A stretch of DNA of 64,000 bases from CADBRN01 sp050944685. GTDB taxonomy: Bacteria; Bacillota; Clostridia; Lachnospirales; Lachnospiraceae. The notes below the pieces were generated by a model. That model saw only the letters and a program-made list of their open reading frames with translations. It had not been told where the DNA came from and made no database searches. The stretch covers positions 93,665-157,664 of the forward strand of contig JBMNRP010000002.1 in the NCBI GenBank assembly GCA_050944685.1, read 5' to 3'. The translations under genes and the position numbers were made by a program. Below are positions 52,583 through 61,755 of the stretch, one piece after another (position 1 is the stretch's first letter; every line of letters starts with the position of its first letter).

Positions 52583-52637
52583 AACAATATTTCCTCCTGG
52601 TAATCGTCTATAGTATTGTTAAAACCTAAACAACAAT

Positions 52638-52666
52638 ATTGTACCGAACAGGAAACAAGAAATCAA
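52638..52666 (-). promoter_or_regulatory. gap promoter
   Basis: The minus strand reads TTGATT, a 17-base spacer and TACAAT, about 55 bases before the gap start, with AGGAGG following. This fits a constitutively strong glycolytic promoter. Confidence 0.7.
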
Positions 52667-52790
52667 GTATTTTCCACAACATTTTCTGTATCAATGGTAA
52701 ACTTCTTGAAAGACTTCTGACAAAAAATCCATCTTCCATACATATCATCCGGAGCCGCCGGACATATTATATCAATGATAAATCATCCGG

Positions 52791-53582
52791 TTATATCCGG
52801 ACGAAGGAGGGCTTTTTCCCGCGGAATTCGGCTATCTGTCCGACCCCGAGTTCCTTCAGCATCGACACCGTCTCCGGAAAACCGTATCCGAGATCTTCCG
52901 GCCGGTGCGCGTCGGATCCGATCGTAATCATATCTCCTCCGAGCTCCAGATACCGCCGGATCACATCCGGGTGCGGATTCGGAAAAGACATTCCTTTTGT
53001 CAGATTCCCGGTATTTACCTCGAGTGCAATGCCCCGGTCAATGATTTTCCGGAGAATCGGATCAATCAGATCCTGCATCGCCCCGAAGGAATACTCCTCG
53101 TCAAGGTGCTCTCCGTAACGGACCACGTAATCGAGATGACCGAGACTCTGATAGCCCTCCGTCCTGTCCAGGTCCTCCAGCATCACCTCAAAATAGCGAC
53201 GGTACATCTCCTCATCTGTCCCTTTGAAGTGGTCGCGGTAATACGGATCAAAGCCGTCCATGACATGAACCGAACCGATCACGAAATCGAAGGGAAACGA
53301 CTCCTCGATCGCAAGAATCTCATCATGAAGATCCGGAAGCAGTCCCATCTCCAGACCGATGCGGATCTCGAGTTTCCCCCGGTAATTCTCCCGGAGTTTT
53401 TCCATTGTGTCCCAGTACCTTTCGGGATCAATCATAAAACCCCCGGTCGGATATTCCGGATCATAGTGATCGGTGATACAGATGCTGTTCATACCTTTTG
53501 CGATCGCAGCTTCCGCTACGGACTCCGGCGATGCCTTGGAGTCGGTTGAAAAATTCGTGTGCAAATGCGAATCTGAAATCAT
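52791..53582 (-). CDS. PHP-domain histidinol-phosphatase family protein (HisJ/HisK-like)
   Basis: A 263-residue PHP phosphoesterase. Metal-binding motifs are DSHLHTNFSTDS, CITDHYD, the glutamate in GLEMGLLPD, SVHVMDGFDPYY and GSDAHRPEDLGYGF near the C-terminus. The pattern and length match the HisJ type of histidinol phosphatase, but many such proteins in Clostridia lie outside his operons and may act on other phosphoesters. It lies 118 bp behind mnmA on the same strand. Confidence 0.82.
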   Translation of the reverse strand: MISDSHLHTNFSTDSKASPESVAEAAIAKGMNSICITDHYDPEYPTGGFMIDPERYWDTMEKLRENYRGKLEIRIGLEMGLLPDLHDEILAIEESFPFDFVIGSVHVMDGFDPYYRDHFKGTDEEMYRRYFEVMLEDLDRTEGYQSLGHLDYVVRYGEHLDEEYSFGAMQDLIDPILRKIIDRGIALEVNTGNLTKGMSFPNPHPDVIRRYLELGGDMITIGSDAHRPEDLGYGFPETVSMLKELGVGQIAEFRGKKPSFVRI

Positions 53583-53700
53583 GGTCCTTCTTCCTTTTCT
53601 GCCCGGTCGGAAGAACTCCCCCCGCCGGTCTGTTCTCTATCGGGAACTTTTCCTGTATCCTGTCTGTCCATCCGGCTCCGGAATCTCCCGCCGGCTCACG

Positions 53701-54783
53701 TCAGAGAATGGTTCCGCCGCCCGCAACGCATCCGTCCTCGTAGAATACGACTGCCTGACCGGGCGCAGCCGCACGGACCGGCTCATCAAACAGACACTCG
53801 ATCCGGTCTTCGGCCGTCCGGGTGACTCGGCACATAGCGCCGCGGTGATTGTAGCGAATCTTGGTGAGGTAATGCCCGGATTCTCCGATCTTCATCTCCG
53901 GAATTCCCATAAAATTCAGCCGATCCGCTGCCACCATTTTTGTGAATACATCTGCGGACTCCCCGATCACTACTTCATTGGTCTGCGGACGGATTTCCTT
54001 TACAAAAACTCTCCTCCCCATCGGAAGTCCGAGACCTCTGCGCTGACCAACCGTATAGTGGGTAATGCCCCGGTGGCGTCCGAGAATTTTACCCTCCGGC
54101 GTGACGAAATTTCCCGGCGGCGGGACGACCCCGGTATCTCTCTCGATAAACGCGGCGTAATCCCCGTCCGGAACAAAACAGATCTCCTGGCTGTCGTGCT
54201 TGTGCGCCACAGGAAGCCCGGCCTTTTCGGCGATCCCGCGGATCTGCGGTTTCGAATATTCACCGACCGGAAGCAGCGTGCGCGAGAGCTGCTCCTGTGT
54301 CAGAGCATAGAGCGCGTAGGTCTGGTCCTTCTGCTCCGTGACGGAATTCCGGATGGCAAGCCTGCCGTTTCCCCTTCTGACAATCCTCGCGTAGTGACCG
54401 GTGGCGATGTAATCGGCACCAATCGCCAGACTGCGCGTGAGCAGAGCTTCCCACTTGACAAAGCGATTGCAGGCAACGCAGGGATTGGGCGTTCGTCCGC
54501 GAAGATACTCGCGCACAAAATAGTCCATCACATTCCTGCGGAATTCCTCTTTGAAATTCATTACATAATAGGGAATGTCCAGCACTTCCGCCACGCGCCT
54601 CGCGTCCTCTGTGGCAGACAGTCCGCAGCAGCCTCCTTCGCGCTCCGCGTCGCAGAAATCGTCGTCCTGCCAGATCTGCATAGTGACCCCCGTGACGTCA
54701 TATCCCTGCTCTTTCAGCAGCAGCGCGGCCACCGAAGAATCGACTCCTCCGGACATCCCGACAACAACTTTTTTCTTTTTCAT
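53701..54783 (-). CDS. mnmA: tRNA-specific 2-thiouridylase
   Basis: A 360-residue MnmA. It has the PP-loop GMSGGVDSS near the N-terminus, the first catalytic cysteine region GRTPNPCVACNR (Cys102) and the second HDSQEICFVPDGD. It transfers sulfur to U34 of tRNAs for Glu, Gln and Lys. Sulfur comes from the cysteine desulfurase encoded four bases upstream, a common Firmicute pairing. The two genes and the Rrf2 regulator form one unit. Confidence 0.96.
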   Translation of the reverse strand: MKKKKVVVGMSGGVDSSVAALLLKEQGYDVTGVTMQIWQDDDFCDAEREGGCCGLSATEDARRVAEVLDIPYYVMNFKEEFRRNVMDYFVREYLRGRTPNPCVACNRFVKWEALLTRSLAIGADYIATGHYARIVRRGNGRLAIRNSVTEQKDQTYALYALTQEQLSRTLLPVGEYSKPQIRGIAEKAGLPVAHKHDSQEICFVPDGDYAAFIERDTGVVPPPGNFVTPEGKILGRHRGITHYTVGQRRGLGLPMGRRVFVKEIRPQTNEVVIGESADVFTKMVAADRLNFMGIPEMKIGESGHYLTKIRYNHRGAMCRVTRTAEDRIECLFDEPVRAAAPGQAVVFYEDGCVAGGGTIL

Positions 54784-54787
54784 CGTT

Positions 54788-56029
54788 TCACTCTCTGCGC
54801 CCGGCGTCTGGCATTTCCCGGTCCCGCCGGCCTCTTCTTCTCTTTACCGCCTCCGCGTACTTCGGAGACATAGCTCTTAAGCGCTCCGCGATCGCTTTCA
54901 TCTCCCGGACCGTCACATCCATCTCTTCTTTCGTATTGTCCGCACCGATCGAAAAACGAAGCGAGCTGAAAGCCTGTTCCTTCGAGAGACCCATTGCCAT
55001 CAGAACATGCGACGGATTAATCGATCCGGACGAACACGCCGAACCGGCGGACGCACAGATTCCCTTCTCGTCCAGCAGGATCAGGGCGGATTCTCCGGCG
55101 ATGTAATCAAACGTAATATTTACGGTCCCGGGAAGCTTTTCCTCTGCCGCGCTGTTCAGATGACAGAAGGGAATGGTACGGAGTATGGAAGCCTCCAGGT
55201 AATCCCGAAGAGACGCGGTATACCGGGCGCGCTCCTCCATTTTGGAAGAGGCGATTTCTGCTGCCGCGCCCAGCCCGACAATACCCGGAACATTCTCCGT
55301 TCCCGCCCTTCGGTTGCGCTCCTGTGCGCCGCCGTGCAGAAAGGCGCCGAGCTTCAGGCCGCGTCTCATATAGAGAAATCCGGTTCCCTTCGGTCCGCCG
55401 AATTTATGGCCGCTCACAGACAGCAGATCGATATTCATCTCCCGCACATCCAGCGGGATGTGTCCGTATGCCTGCACGGCGTCCGTGTGAAACAGGATTC
55501 CCCTCTCGCGGGCGATCGCGCCGATCCGGGTCACCGGTTCAATCGTCCCGACTTCATTATTGGCCGTCATCACGGAGATCAGAAAGGTATCTGTCCGGAT
55601 GGCGTCCCGCACCTGCTCCGGGTCAACGCAGCCGAACCGGTTCACCGGAAGATACGTCACATCGATCCCTCTCTCCCTCCTGAGATATTCGCAGGTCGCA
55701 AGAATCGCCGGGTGTTCGACAGCGGAAGTGATCAGATGCCCTCTTCCGCCTTTCCTTCCGGACACCGCCTTTTTTGCAAAGGAATCCAGCGCCGCCGTGA
55801 GCGCCCAGTTGTCCGCCTCCGTTCCTCCGGAGGTAAAATACAGCTCCGAGGGATCGGCTCCGATAACGGACGCTGCCTGTTTTCTGGCTTTGGCAACCGC
55901 TTCTTTGCTTTTCGATGCGATCCGGTAAACGGCCGACGGATTGCCGAATTGTTCCGAAAAAAAAGGAAGCATGGCAGAAACTGCTCCCGCTTCCATCCTG
56001 GTTGTCGCCGCATGGTCAAGATATATCAT
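54788..56029 (-). CDS. iscS: Cysteine desulfurase (IscS/NifS family)
   Basis: A 413-residue PLP enzyme. It has YLDHAATTRME at the N-terminus, TSGGTEADNWAL, the PLP lysine in SVSGHKFGGPKG and the catalytic cysteine in SAGSACSSG. It frees sulfur from cysteine for tRNA thiolation and Fe-S clusters. I start at 56029 because GGAGA lies eight bases before this ATG. It follows the Rrf2 gene by 23 bp and touches mnmA, so the three are co-transcribed. The C-terminal tail is rich in arginine. Confidence 0.93.
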   Translation of the reverse strand: MIYLDHAATTRMEAGAVSAMLPFFSEQFGNPSAVYRIASKSKEAVAKARKQAASVIGADPSELYFTSGGTEADNWALTAALDSFAKKAVSGRKGGRGHLITSAVEHPAILATCEYLRRERGIDVTYLPVNRFGCVDPEQVRDAIRTDTFLISVMTANNEVGTIEPVTRIGAIARERGILFHTDAVQAYGHIPLDVREMNIDLLSVSGHKFGGPKGTGFLYMRRGLKLGAFLHGGAQERNRRAGTENVPGIVGLGAAAEIASSKMEERARYTASLRDYLEASILRTIPFCHLNSAAEEKLPGTVNITFDYIAGESALILLDEKGICASAGSACSSGSINPSHVLMAMGLSKEQAFSSLRFSIGADNTKEEMDVTVREMKAIAERLRAMSPKYAEAVKRRRGRRDREMPDAGRRE

Positions 56030-56052
56030 AGCTCTGTCTCCGCTTTCTTCCA

Positions 56053-56532
56053 TTATCTGTTCTGGCACGGGACCGGCTCGCTTCCGCTCTCACGGATCAT
56101 CTGCCGGCTCTCAATGACCAGCTGGTCGAGCATGATCGAATCCACCGCCTCCGAAATAGCATCATTGATCCGCTTCCAGACATATTTCGTCACGCACCAT
56201 TCCGCTCCGGCACAGGCACCGGATGCCTCGCTTCCGGCCGGGACCGTGAGAGCGGGGCAGGATACCGCGTCAATATTTCCCTCCAGGGCTCTCAGAATAT
56301 CTCCGACCGAAATTTCCGATGCCGGCTTCGCCAGATGATATCCGCCGCCCGCTCCGCGCACACTGACAACCAGTCCGGCCTTTTTCATAGAACGGATCAG
56401 CTGTTCGAGATAGCTCTCCGAGATGTCCTGACGCTCCGCGATGCTCTGCGCAGAGACGGCACCCTCATCCTCATGAACCGCCAGATCAATCAGCGCACGA
56501 AGCCCGTAGCGTCCGCGTGTAGTAAGTTTCAA
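56053..56532 (-). CDS. Rrf2/IscR-family regulator
   Basis: A 159-residue Rrf2 protein. It has an N-terminal winged helix with YGLRALIDLAVHE and ISESYLEQLIRSMKKAGLV, then the VRGAGGGYHLAKP turn. Cys92, Cys107 and Cys113 lie where IscR binds its Fe-S cluster, though the spacing between the first two is longer than in IscR. It is the first gene of the iscS-mnmA operon and probably represses it when Fe-S cluster supply is sufficient, through the operator just upstream. Confidence 0.9.
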   Translation of the reverse strand: MKLTTRGRYGLRALIDLAVHEDEGAVSAQSIAERQDISESYLEQLIRSMKKAGLVVSVRGAGGGYHLAKPASEISVGDILRALEGNIDAVSCPALTVPAGSEASGACAGAEWCVTKYVWKRINDAISEAVDSIMLDQLVIESRQMIRESGSEPVPCQNR

Positions 56533-56620
56533 ACCGTGTCACCTCTTCCGGGAAAAGCGTTCCGGCGTCTCCGCCCCGCCACACGCAGTCTGTCCGCGCA
56601 AAGCAGCCCGCCGGTTCTGA

Positions 56621-56640
56621 ATTCCTAGTAATTTACTCCG
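56621..56640. promoter_or_regulatory. Rrf2/IscR-type operator
   Basis: ATTCCTAGTAATTTACTCCG contains the near-palindrome CCTAGTAA-TTTACTCC, similar to sites of Rrf2 repressors in Firmicutes. It begins about eight bases downstream of the probable transcription start of the rrf2-iscS-mnmA operon, a position suited to repression. Confidence 0.7.
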
Positions 56641-56654
56641 ATTTCGACGAGACC

Positions 56655-56683
56655 AGAATATCATCCGTCCATCTCGTTGTCAA
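56655..56683 (-). promoter_or_regulatory. rrf2-iscS-mnmA promoter
   Basis: The minus strand has a perfect TTGACA, a 17-base spacer and TATTCT. Confidence 0.8.
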
Positions 56684-56762
56684 GCGCGCATTCTTCACGG
56701 ATTTTTCCGTGAGACAGCGTCCGGATTTTCGCCGGGTCAGGCAACGCGGAGGGAAACAGAAA

Positions 56763-56807
56763 GAAAAAACATGAGGCTGCACGCGAAAATACGTGACAGC
56801 CCCATGT
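56763..56807 (-). terminator. xerD terminator
   Basis: On the minus strand ACATGGGGCTGTCACG pairs with CGTGCAGCCTCATGT around an AT-rich loop and is followed by six T residues, 31 bases beyond the xerD stop. Confidence 0.8.
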
Positions 56808-56837
56808 AATAATCCCGCTCTTCTCTTCTAAGATTTC

Positions 56838-57683
56838 TCACCTCTTCAGCGAATCCACGTAAATCTGCGTCGTTGACAGATCCGCGTGACCGAGCATCTC
56901 CTGGATGCTTTTCAGGTCCTTACCGCTTTTCAGCTGGTGCATGGCAAAAGAATGACGAAGCGTGTGCGGAGTGATATCCTTTTCAATCCCCGCCTGCTTG
57001 ACATAACTTTTCAGAACCTTCCAGAATCCCTGTCGGCTCATCGGATTTCCCTGGCAATTTGTAAAAAAGCAGTCGCACTCTTTTCCCTTCAGCAGCACGC
57101 TTCTCGCGCTCTTCAGGTAATTTTCCAGCTCCTTTTTTACCGAATCATAGAAAGGAATACTCCTCTCTCTTCCCTGCTCCGAACACGTGATATACCCCAT
57201 CTGCAGATTCACATCTCCCTTTTTCAGGTGAATCAGCTCACTCACACGTATTCCGGTCGCATAGAGAAGACTGAGCATCGCCTTATCCCGAATTCCCTTT
57301 GCGGTCCTTGTATCCGGCTGCTGAAGCAGAAGATTTACTTCTTCCTGAGTCAGAATCTCCGGAGCTTTTTTATCAACCTTCGGCGGTTTCAATTTTTCAG
57401 TCGGATCATCTTCCAGTCTTTTTTCCTTTACCAGATAGCGAAAAAAAGAACGCAGGGAAGCGATATTTCTTGAAACGGTTGCCGGTGACATATGGTTCTG
57501 TTCCAGATACAGCACATAAGAGTTGAGATTTGTTTCCGTTATTTCAGCGACATCGCGGATATCCATTTCCTGAAAATAATCCGCCGCTTTTTTCAAATCC
57601 CTCTCATAAGAAATCTCCGTGTTATACGAGATTTTTCTTACATTGTGCAGATAATCCACATACTCCTGAATTGCATTTATCAT
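56838..57683 (-). CDS. Tyrosine recombinase XerD-like
   Basis: A 281-residue tyrosine recombinase. The N-terminal SAM-like DNA-binding domain ends near residue 105. The catalytic domain has the Arg in YATGIRVSEL, the HTLRHSFA box, the second His in LGHAD and the nucleophile in TTQIYVD. This is Xer-type length and spacing, so chromosome-dimer resolution is likely. No att-like repeat or cargo is adjacent. The ATG at 57683 follows AGAGG; a TTG six bases earlier is less well placed. Confidence 0.85.
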   Translation of the reverse strand: MINAIQEYVDYLHNVRKISYNTEISYERDLKKAADYFQEMDIRDVAEITETNLNSYVLYLEQNHMSPATVSRNIASLRSFFRYLVKEKRLEDDPTEKLKPPKVDKKAPEILTQEEVNLLLQQPDTRTAKGIRDKAMLSLLYATGIRVSELIHLKKGDVNLQMGYITCSEQGRERSIPFYDSVKKELENYLKSARSVLLKGKECDCFFTNCQGNPMSRQGFWKVLKSYVKQAGIEKDITPHTLRHSFAMHQLKSGKDLKSIQEMLGHADLSTTQIYVDSLKR

Positions 57684-57910
57684 CCTCAAAATACCTCTTT
57701 TTGATTTTGTAAAAGCAATTCACCCTTCAAAACTTATGGTCTATTATAAGCATTCATTTTTTGATTTGCAAACCTAAAAAATACGCTGATCACAAGGCCT
57801 GACGCCCCTTTTTTATGAAAACCACGAGATACAGAAGCCGGCAGATTATTGTCTACCATATCTAGTAATTTTCTCCCATTATTTTTTTCAGTACAAACCG
57901 GACTCCCGTA

Positions 57911-58423
57911 CTATTCGTCTTCTTTCGTTTCCGTACCCGATTCGTCCCCCTCCGAATCCTCATCCGGTTCATCCTCATTCAGAGCCTCGTCCGGCTCATC
58001 CTCATCCGAGTCCTCATACGATTCATCCTCTTCCGAATCCTCATCCGGCTCATCCTCATCCGAATCCCCGTCCGGCTCATTCTCTTCCGAATCCTCGTCC
58101 GGTTCATCCTCTTCCGAATCGCCCTCCAGAGAAAGAGAGTCCTCCGGGTGCGCCTGCCCGGCTTTTTCTTCCGCCTCTTCCCTCTCCCTTTTTTCTCTGG
58201 CAGCTGCCTCTTCCTCTCGGATAGCATGCAGTTTCTTTATGGAAACTACCATGATATAGCCGCCAAAAGCAATAAAACCTGCGAAAGCCAGGATCAGAAG
58301 CCATGTCGGCGCCGATGATTTTTTCCCAGAAAACAAGCCCGTTTTGGCAATCTGATAAGCAAGATAGATCAAATATCCTCCCGCGAGAATCCGAATCGAA
58401 TATCTGGCTTTATCATTATTCAT
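57911..58423 (-). CDS. Small membrane protein with long acidic Asp/Glu repeat tail
   Basis: A 170-residue protein of unknown function. Two hydrophobic segments (about residues 9-27 and 37-62) are followed by a charged coiled-coil-like stretch rich in Glu, Arg and Lys (about 66-90). The tail of some 70 residues is built from imperfect copies of a unit near DSEEDEPDE. The tail is encoded by visibly repeated DNA. Topology would probably place the tail in the cytoplasm. The ATG at 58423 follows GGAG. Confidence 0.65.
   Translation of the reverse strand: MNNDKARYSIRILAGGYLIYLAYQIAKTGLFSGKKSSAPTWLLILAFAGFIAFGGYIMVVSIKKLHAIREEEAAAREKREREEAEEKAGQAHPEDSLSLEGDSEEDEPDEDSEENEPDGDSDEDEPDEDSEEDESYEDSDEDEPDEALNEDEPDEDSEGDESGTETKEDE
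57920..58125. repeat. Imperfect tandem repeats encoding the acidic tail
   Basis: Units of about 27 bases built on TCCTCATCCG-(A/G)-(A/T)TC and TCATCCTC(A/T)TCCGAATC recur across this stretch in frame. Such repeats are prone to length change by slippage. They lie inside the coding region and are not a CRISPR array. Confidence 0.6.
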
Positions 58424-58618
58424 TCCTGTCTCCATTCCGCCGGAATCCATCCGGCTCTCCGGTCCGTAACAGACATCGCAATATCACCCGCCTCCGGAAT
58501 CCGGAAAAATCTGCTGACCTGCATCGCCCGGATCTCACGGCAAAAACGAGGTTTTCTTATCATAACAGAATTTTCTCCGCCGGGCAATATCCGGAGAAAA
58601 GCAGACGTTCTTCTCCGC

Positions 58619-60445
58619 TCATTCCAATGCAAGCAGTGCCGCTCCGATCGCACCGCAGAGCTGGGCATATCCGGACACCCGGATATCCGCCCCGAGCTTT
58701 TTCTCCAGTTCTTTTACCAGAGCGGCATTTTTCGCAACTCCTCCGGTCATCATATAGGCCTCTCTTCCGCCGACCCTTCTGACCAGCGACGCCGTCTTCA
58801 CCGCCACAGCCTTGTTCAGGCCGTGGATGACGTCCGGAACCGCAGTATTCCGGGCGACCAGCGAGACCACCTCTGACTCCGCAAAGACGGTGCACATGCT
58901 CGAAATCGTCACATCCTCTTTCCACTCGGCTCCCAGCTTTTCCATCTCGTCCATCGAAAGTTCGAGCGTTCTGGCCATCATTTCCAGAAAGCGCCCCGTT
59001 CCGGCGGCGCACTTGTCGTTCATCGTGAAATTCACGACCGCTCCCGTCTCATCGACACGGATCACTTTCGAGTCCTGACCGCCGATATCGATGATCGTCC
59101 GGATCTCCGGATCCAGAAAAAACGCCCCTTTCGCGTGACAGGTGATTTCTGTCACTGCTGTGTCTCCGATGCCGATCGTGTCCCGGCCGTACCCGGTGGA
59201 CACAGTTTCCGAAATCTGTTCTCTCGAAAGACCTGCTTTTGTCAGCGCATCCTCCAGCGCTCTCTCGGCGCCGCGCGCCGCTCCGGCTCCGGTTCTCAGA
59301 ATGGACGTGGACACGATGTTGCGGTCCCTGTCCATGATCACCACATCGGTGCTGGCCGATCCGCTGTCTATTCCGGCGACAAAATTCGGCTGGTTCACCA
59401 TCTGACTGCCTCCTGCTCTTCTGGATATTTCCGGAAAACCGTCTCCGGCAGGGAACGTCGTGATGACATTTACCCGGCCGCCGGACGACGTCCGGTTTGC
59501 CCGTTTTTTCTGATTCACGCTCAGATTCAGACTCTCCGCAAAAGCGTCCAGCCGGGTCAGCAGCTGGCCTTCACTCTGTCTGGTCGCGTCGGTCTCAATC
59601 TTCAGGCTGGGGATTCTCCCCGGGCGGACCCTGTCCGCGTAGTCAAATCCGTAATAATCACAGAATTTCATCGTGTGATAGATAATTCCCGCCGCTCCGC
59701 GTCCGAGTTCTTCTCTCTCTGTCACATCCGCCATGCGCATGCAGGGAATCTGGCCCAGAAGATTTCCCGCGTAGTAATGCAGAAATTCTTTCTCGTCCTC
59801 CGGCTGTTTCACGGGATCCAGTCTTCTGTTTCCGCTGCAGGTCTCATCCCGCACGGGAACGGAAAAATGACCTGATATCATCTGAAGAAGGTGCGGTCCG
59901 CCGTGTGCTCCCTGCAGGCTGATATATTTTCCGGAAGGCAGATCGCCTGTCCCCGGAAATTGCCCCGCATCTCCGCGCGGCGCGAATCCCGGTCCGCTCT
60001 CCTGCCCTTTCTCCGGAAACCTTTCAGACTGCCTCCGAGTCTCCCGGTATGCCAGCGCGGGATCGAACCGGATGCCGCTGTATTCTTCATAGGTGCGCAC
60101 CAGCTTCTCGAGGAGACTCTCAAAAAGCCACTTCTCCGCCCTGCCGCGCTTGTGCGGCAGATCCAGCAGATAAAGGAACTTCTGGTTCCCCCGGTATTTC
60201 AGGATATCGTAAACCCGTCGCGCCACATCACAGCAGTTGACCAGCACGACCTCTTCCACTTCCGGCCTCGTGCACGCTTCCAGAAGGGATTTTCCGTAGC
60301 CGCAGATATTCGGATGGGCGATCGAGTCCGCCATCTCAAACGAATCCATGACGGATTCGAGCCGCTCTGTCTCGCAGGAAAAGCCTGCAAAAATCTCCAG
60401 CGGCGTATATTTGCACATGTACCAGATTTTATGTTGTTCCGCCAT
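58619..60445 (-). CDS. Archerase-system protein: HgdB-like domain fused to BadF/HgdC-type activator ATPase
   Basis: A 608-residue fusion. The N-terminal 330 residues resemble 2-hydroxyacyl-CoA dehydratase subunits (CKYTPLEIFAGF, NCCDVARRVYDIL) with a low-complexity insert near 150-195. The C-terminal 260 residues are the ATP-dependent activator: VAGIDSGSASTDVVI, GGQDSKVI, and cluster-ligand cysteines in NDKCAAGTGRF and SSMCTVFAE. Activators use ATP to push one electron into the dehydratase. It begins six bases after the partner gene. Possible reactions are 2-hydroxyacyl-CoA dehydration or a double-cubane reductase activity; the substrate is unknown. Confidence 0.8.
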   Translation of the reverse strand: MAEQHKIWYMCKYTPLEIFAGFSCETERLESVMDSFEMADSIAHPNICGYGKSLLEACTRPEVEEVVLVNCCDVARRVYDILKYRGNQKFLYLLDLPHKRGRAEKWLFESLLEKLVRTYEEYSGIRFDPALAYRETRRQSERFPEKGQESGPGFAPRGDAGQFPGTGDLPSGKYISLQGAHGGPHLLQMISGHFSVPVRDETCSGNRRLDPVKQPEDEKEFLHYYAGNLLGQIPCMRMADVTEREELGRGAAGIIYHTMKFCDYYGFDYADRVRPGRIPSLKIETDATRQSEGQLLTRLDAFAESLNLSVNQKKRANRTSSGGRVNVITTFPAGDGFPEISRRAGGSQMVNQPNFVAGIDSGSASTDVVIMDRDRNIVSTSILRTGAGAARGAERALEDALTKAGLSREQISETVSTGYGRDTIGIGDTAVTEITCHAKGAFFLDPEIRTIIDIGGQDSKVIRVDETGAVVNFTMNDKCAAGTGRFLEMMARTLELSMDEMEKLGAEWKEDVTISSMCTVFAESEVVSLVARNTAVPDVIHGLNKAVAVKTASLVRRVGGREAYMMTGGVAKNAALVKELEKKLGADIRVSGYAQLCGAIGAALLALE

Positions 60446-60450
60446 ATCTT

Positions 60451-61755
60451 TTACACCGATGCATTCCGTTTTTTCTTCCGGCCATTTTCTCCGGCAGCCT
60501 CCAGCATCTCAATAAAGGCCTCCACGCGCGTCATCATCTGTCCGTTTCCGGTATTGCGGCGATCACAGCCATCTCCGTCCAGAACCAGAATGGGAATCCC
60601 CGCCGCCTCGAACAAGGCACGCGCATTACCGGCAGAAGCCATCGTCTGCTTGCACCCCCAGTGGCAGAAGTATATGACTCCGTCCGCATCCAGCTCAGAG
60701 CACATCTTCAAACTCCTCATGATCCGCCGGTCCGAGGAGCCATTGAAGGCATCCAGGACGACCCGCCTCGCCATGCTCTCATACGGCTGCTCCGGGTCCA
60801 TCTCGACATATCCGTCGAAATTCATGTCGCACGCCATGATCTGGCACCGCTTGCTGAAATTCAGGAGCTTCCTCAGGTCCTGCTGGTAATACGGAATGGT
60901 GTGCATCCAGAGAAGTTTCACTCCGTCAAACGGCTCTGCCTCCTTCAGCTCCTTTTCCAGCATTTCCGCAAACCTCTCGATCTGCGGACTCCCCATCAGG
61001 ACATGCGAGCCGAACACCTCATACAACTCGTCGGTGAGATCGTTGGAGAGATACTTTCCGGCTTTCAGCTTCTGGCATCTTTCCAGTGTTCTCATGGTGC
61101 GGTTCCCACGGGCAATGCTCTCCTGCAGTTTCTCCCTGCTGATCTTTCTCCCGGTCACATCCTCAATCATCCTCGCGGCTTCCTTCAGCTGGTCCGCGAC
61201 ATAGCGGACGCTTTCGGAAGACGTGTCATACGGCACTTCGATATACTGCCGGGGGACCTTATAATATTCCGCCGCCCGACGGAACGTCAGATTGTTGGCG
61301 TCGCAGGCGAGAGAGGTATTGAGCACGAACTTCGGCTTCGGAAGGACGCCGGACATCACAGCCCCGAGCAGGACCTTGTGATAGGAGCAATACGTCTCCG
61401 GGATGCCCTCCCGCTCCGCATATTCGACGAAGCCGCGCTCTGCGGAAGCCCCGTTGATATAGGAAGCCATCGCCTCCGCGAACATCGGGTATATTCCGGA
61501 GGCCTGCAGAAGTTCACAGGGCGTAAAAATGCTCACCAGCGCAGATCGGTCCGGATGCGCGTAAGGGGCGATGACAGATTTCATAGATTCCACTGCCATC
61601 AGGTCGCGCGCTTTGGAGAGGCGTTTGTCCGGAAATCGTTTGAGCTGAAAAAGCTTTGCGCGGTAAGCGGAAAGGAGCAGGCGTCTGGCCCGCTCCGGAT
61701 ATTTTTCGATTTTTGAATCCACGTAATTTCCGAATCTGGTTACGAATTCGCTCAT
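60451..61755 (-). CDS. 2-hydroxyacyl-CoA dehydratase D-component family protein (HgdB/double-cubane-like)
   Basis: A 434-residue protein of the HgdB/FldBC/DCCP superfamily. Candidate Fe-S ligands are the cysteines in FTPCELLQASG, NTSLACDANN and YFCHWGCKQTM. It would receive electrons from the activator domain encoded next. I place the start at 61755, where ATGA overlaps the stop of the hydrolase gene by four bases, a sign of coupled translation. No CoA-transferase or acyl-CoA dehydrogenase is near, so a classical fermentation pathway is not evident. Confidence 0.8.
   Translation of the reverse strand: MSEFVTRFGNYVDSKIEKYPERARRLLLSAYRAKLFQLKRFPDKRLSKARDLMAVESMKSVIAPYAHPDRSALVSIFTPCELLQASGIYPMFAEAMASYINGASAERGFVEYAEREGIPETYCSYHKVLLGAVMSGVLPKPKFVLNTSLACDANNLTFRRAAEYYKVPRQYIEVPYDTSSESVRYVADQLKEAARMIEDVTGRKISREKLQESIARGNRTMRTLERCQKLKAGKYLSNDLTDELYEVFGSHVLMGSPQIERFAEMLEKELKEAEPFDGVKLLWMHTIPYYQQDLRKLLNFSKRCQIMACDMNFDGYVEMDPEQPYESMARRVVLDAFNGSSDRRIMRSLKMCSELDADGVIYFCHWGCKQTMASAGNARALFEAAGIPILVLDGDGCDRRNTGNGQMMTRVEAFIEMLEAAGENGRKKKRNASV

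Larger units (their letters stand above)
56533..56837. other. Gap between xerD terminator and the rrf2 operon
   Basis: This 305-base stretch contains, from left to right, nothing notable around 56533-56620, the Rrf2 operator, the rrf2 promoter, and the xerD terminator at 56763-56807. No gene is supported. Confidence 0.6.

Noticed and set aside
56838..57683. Integrase of a genomic island
   Set aside because: Length and motifs match housekeeping Xer recombinases, there is no adjacent tRNA or direct repeat, and neighbours are core genes.
57920..58125. Possible CRISPR array
   Set aside because: The repeats are imperfect, directly adjoining and in frame inside a gene for an acidic tail. There are no unique spacers and no cas genes.
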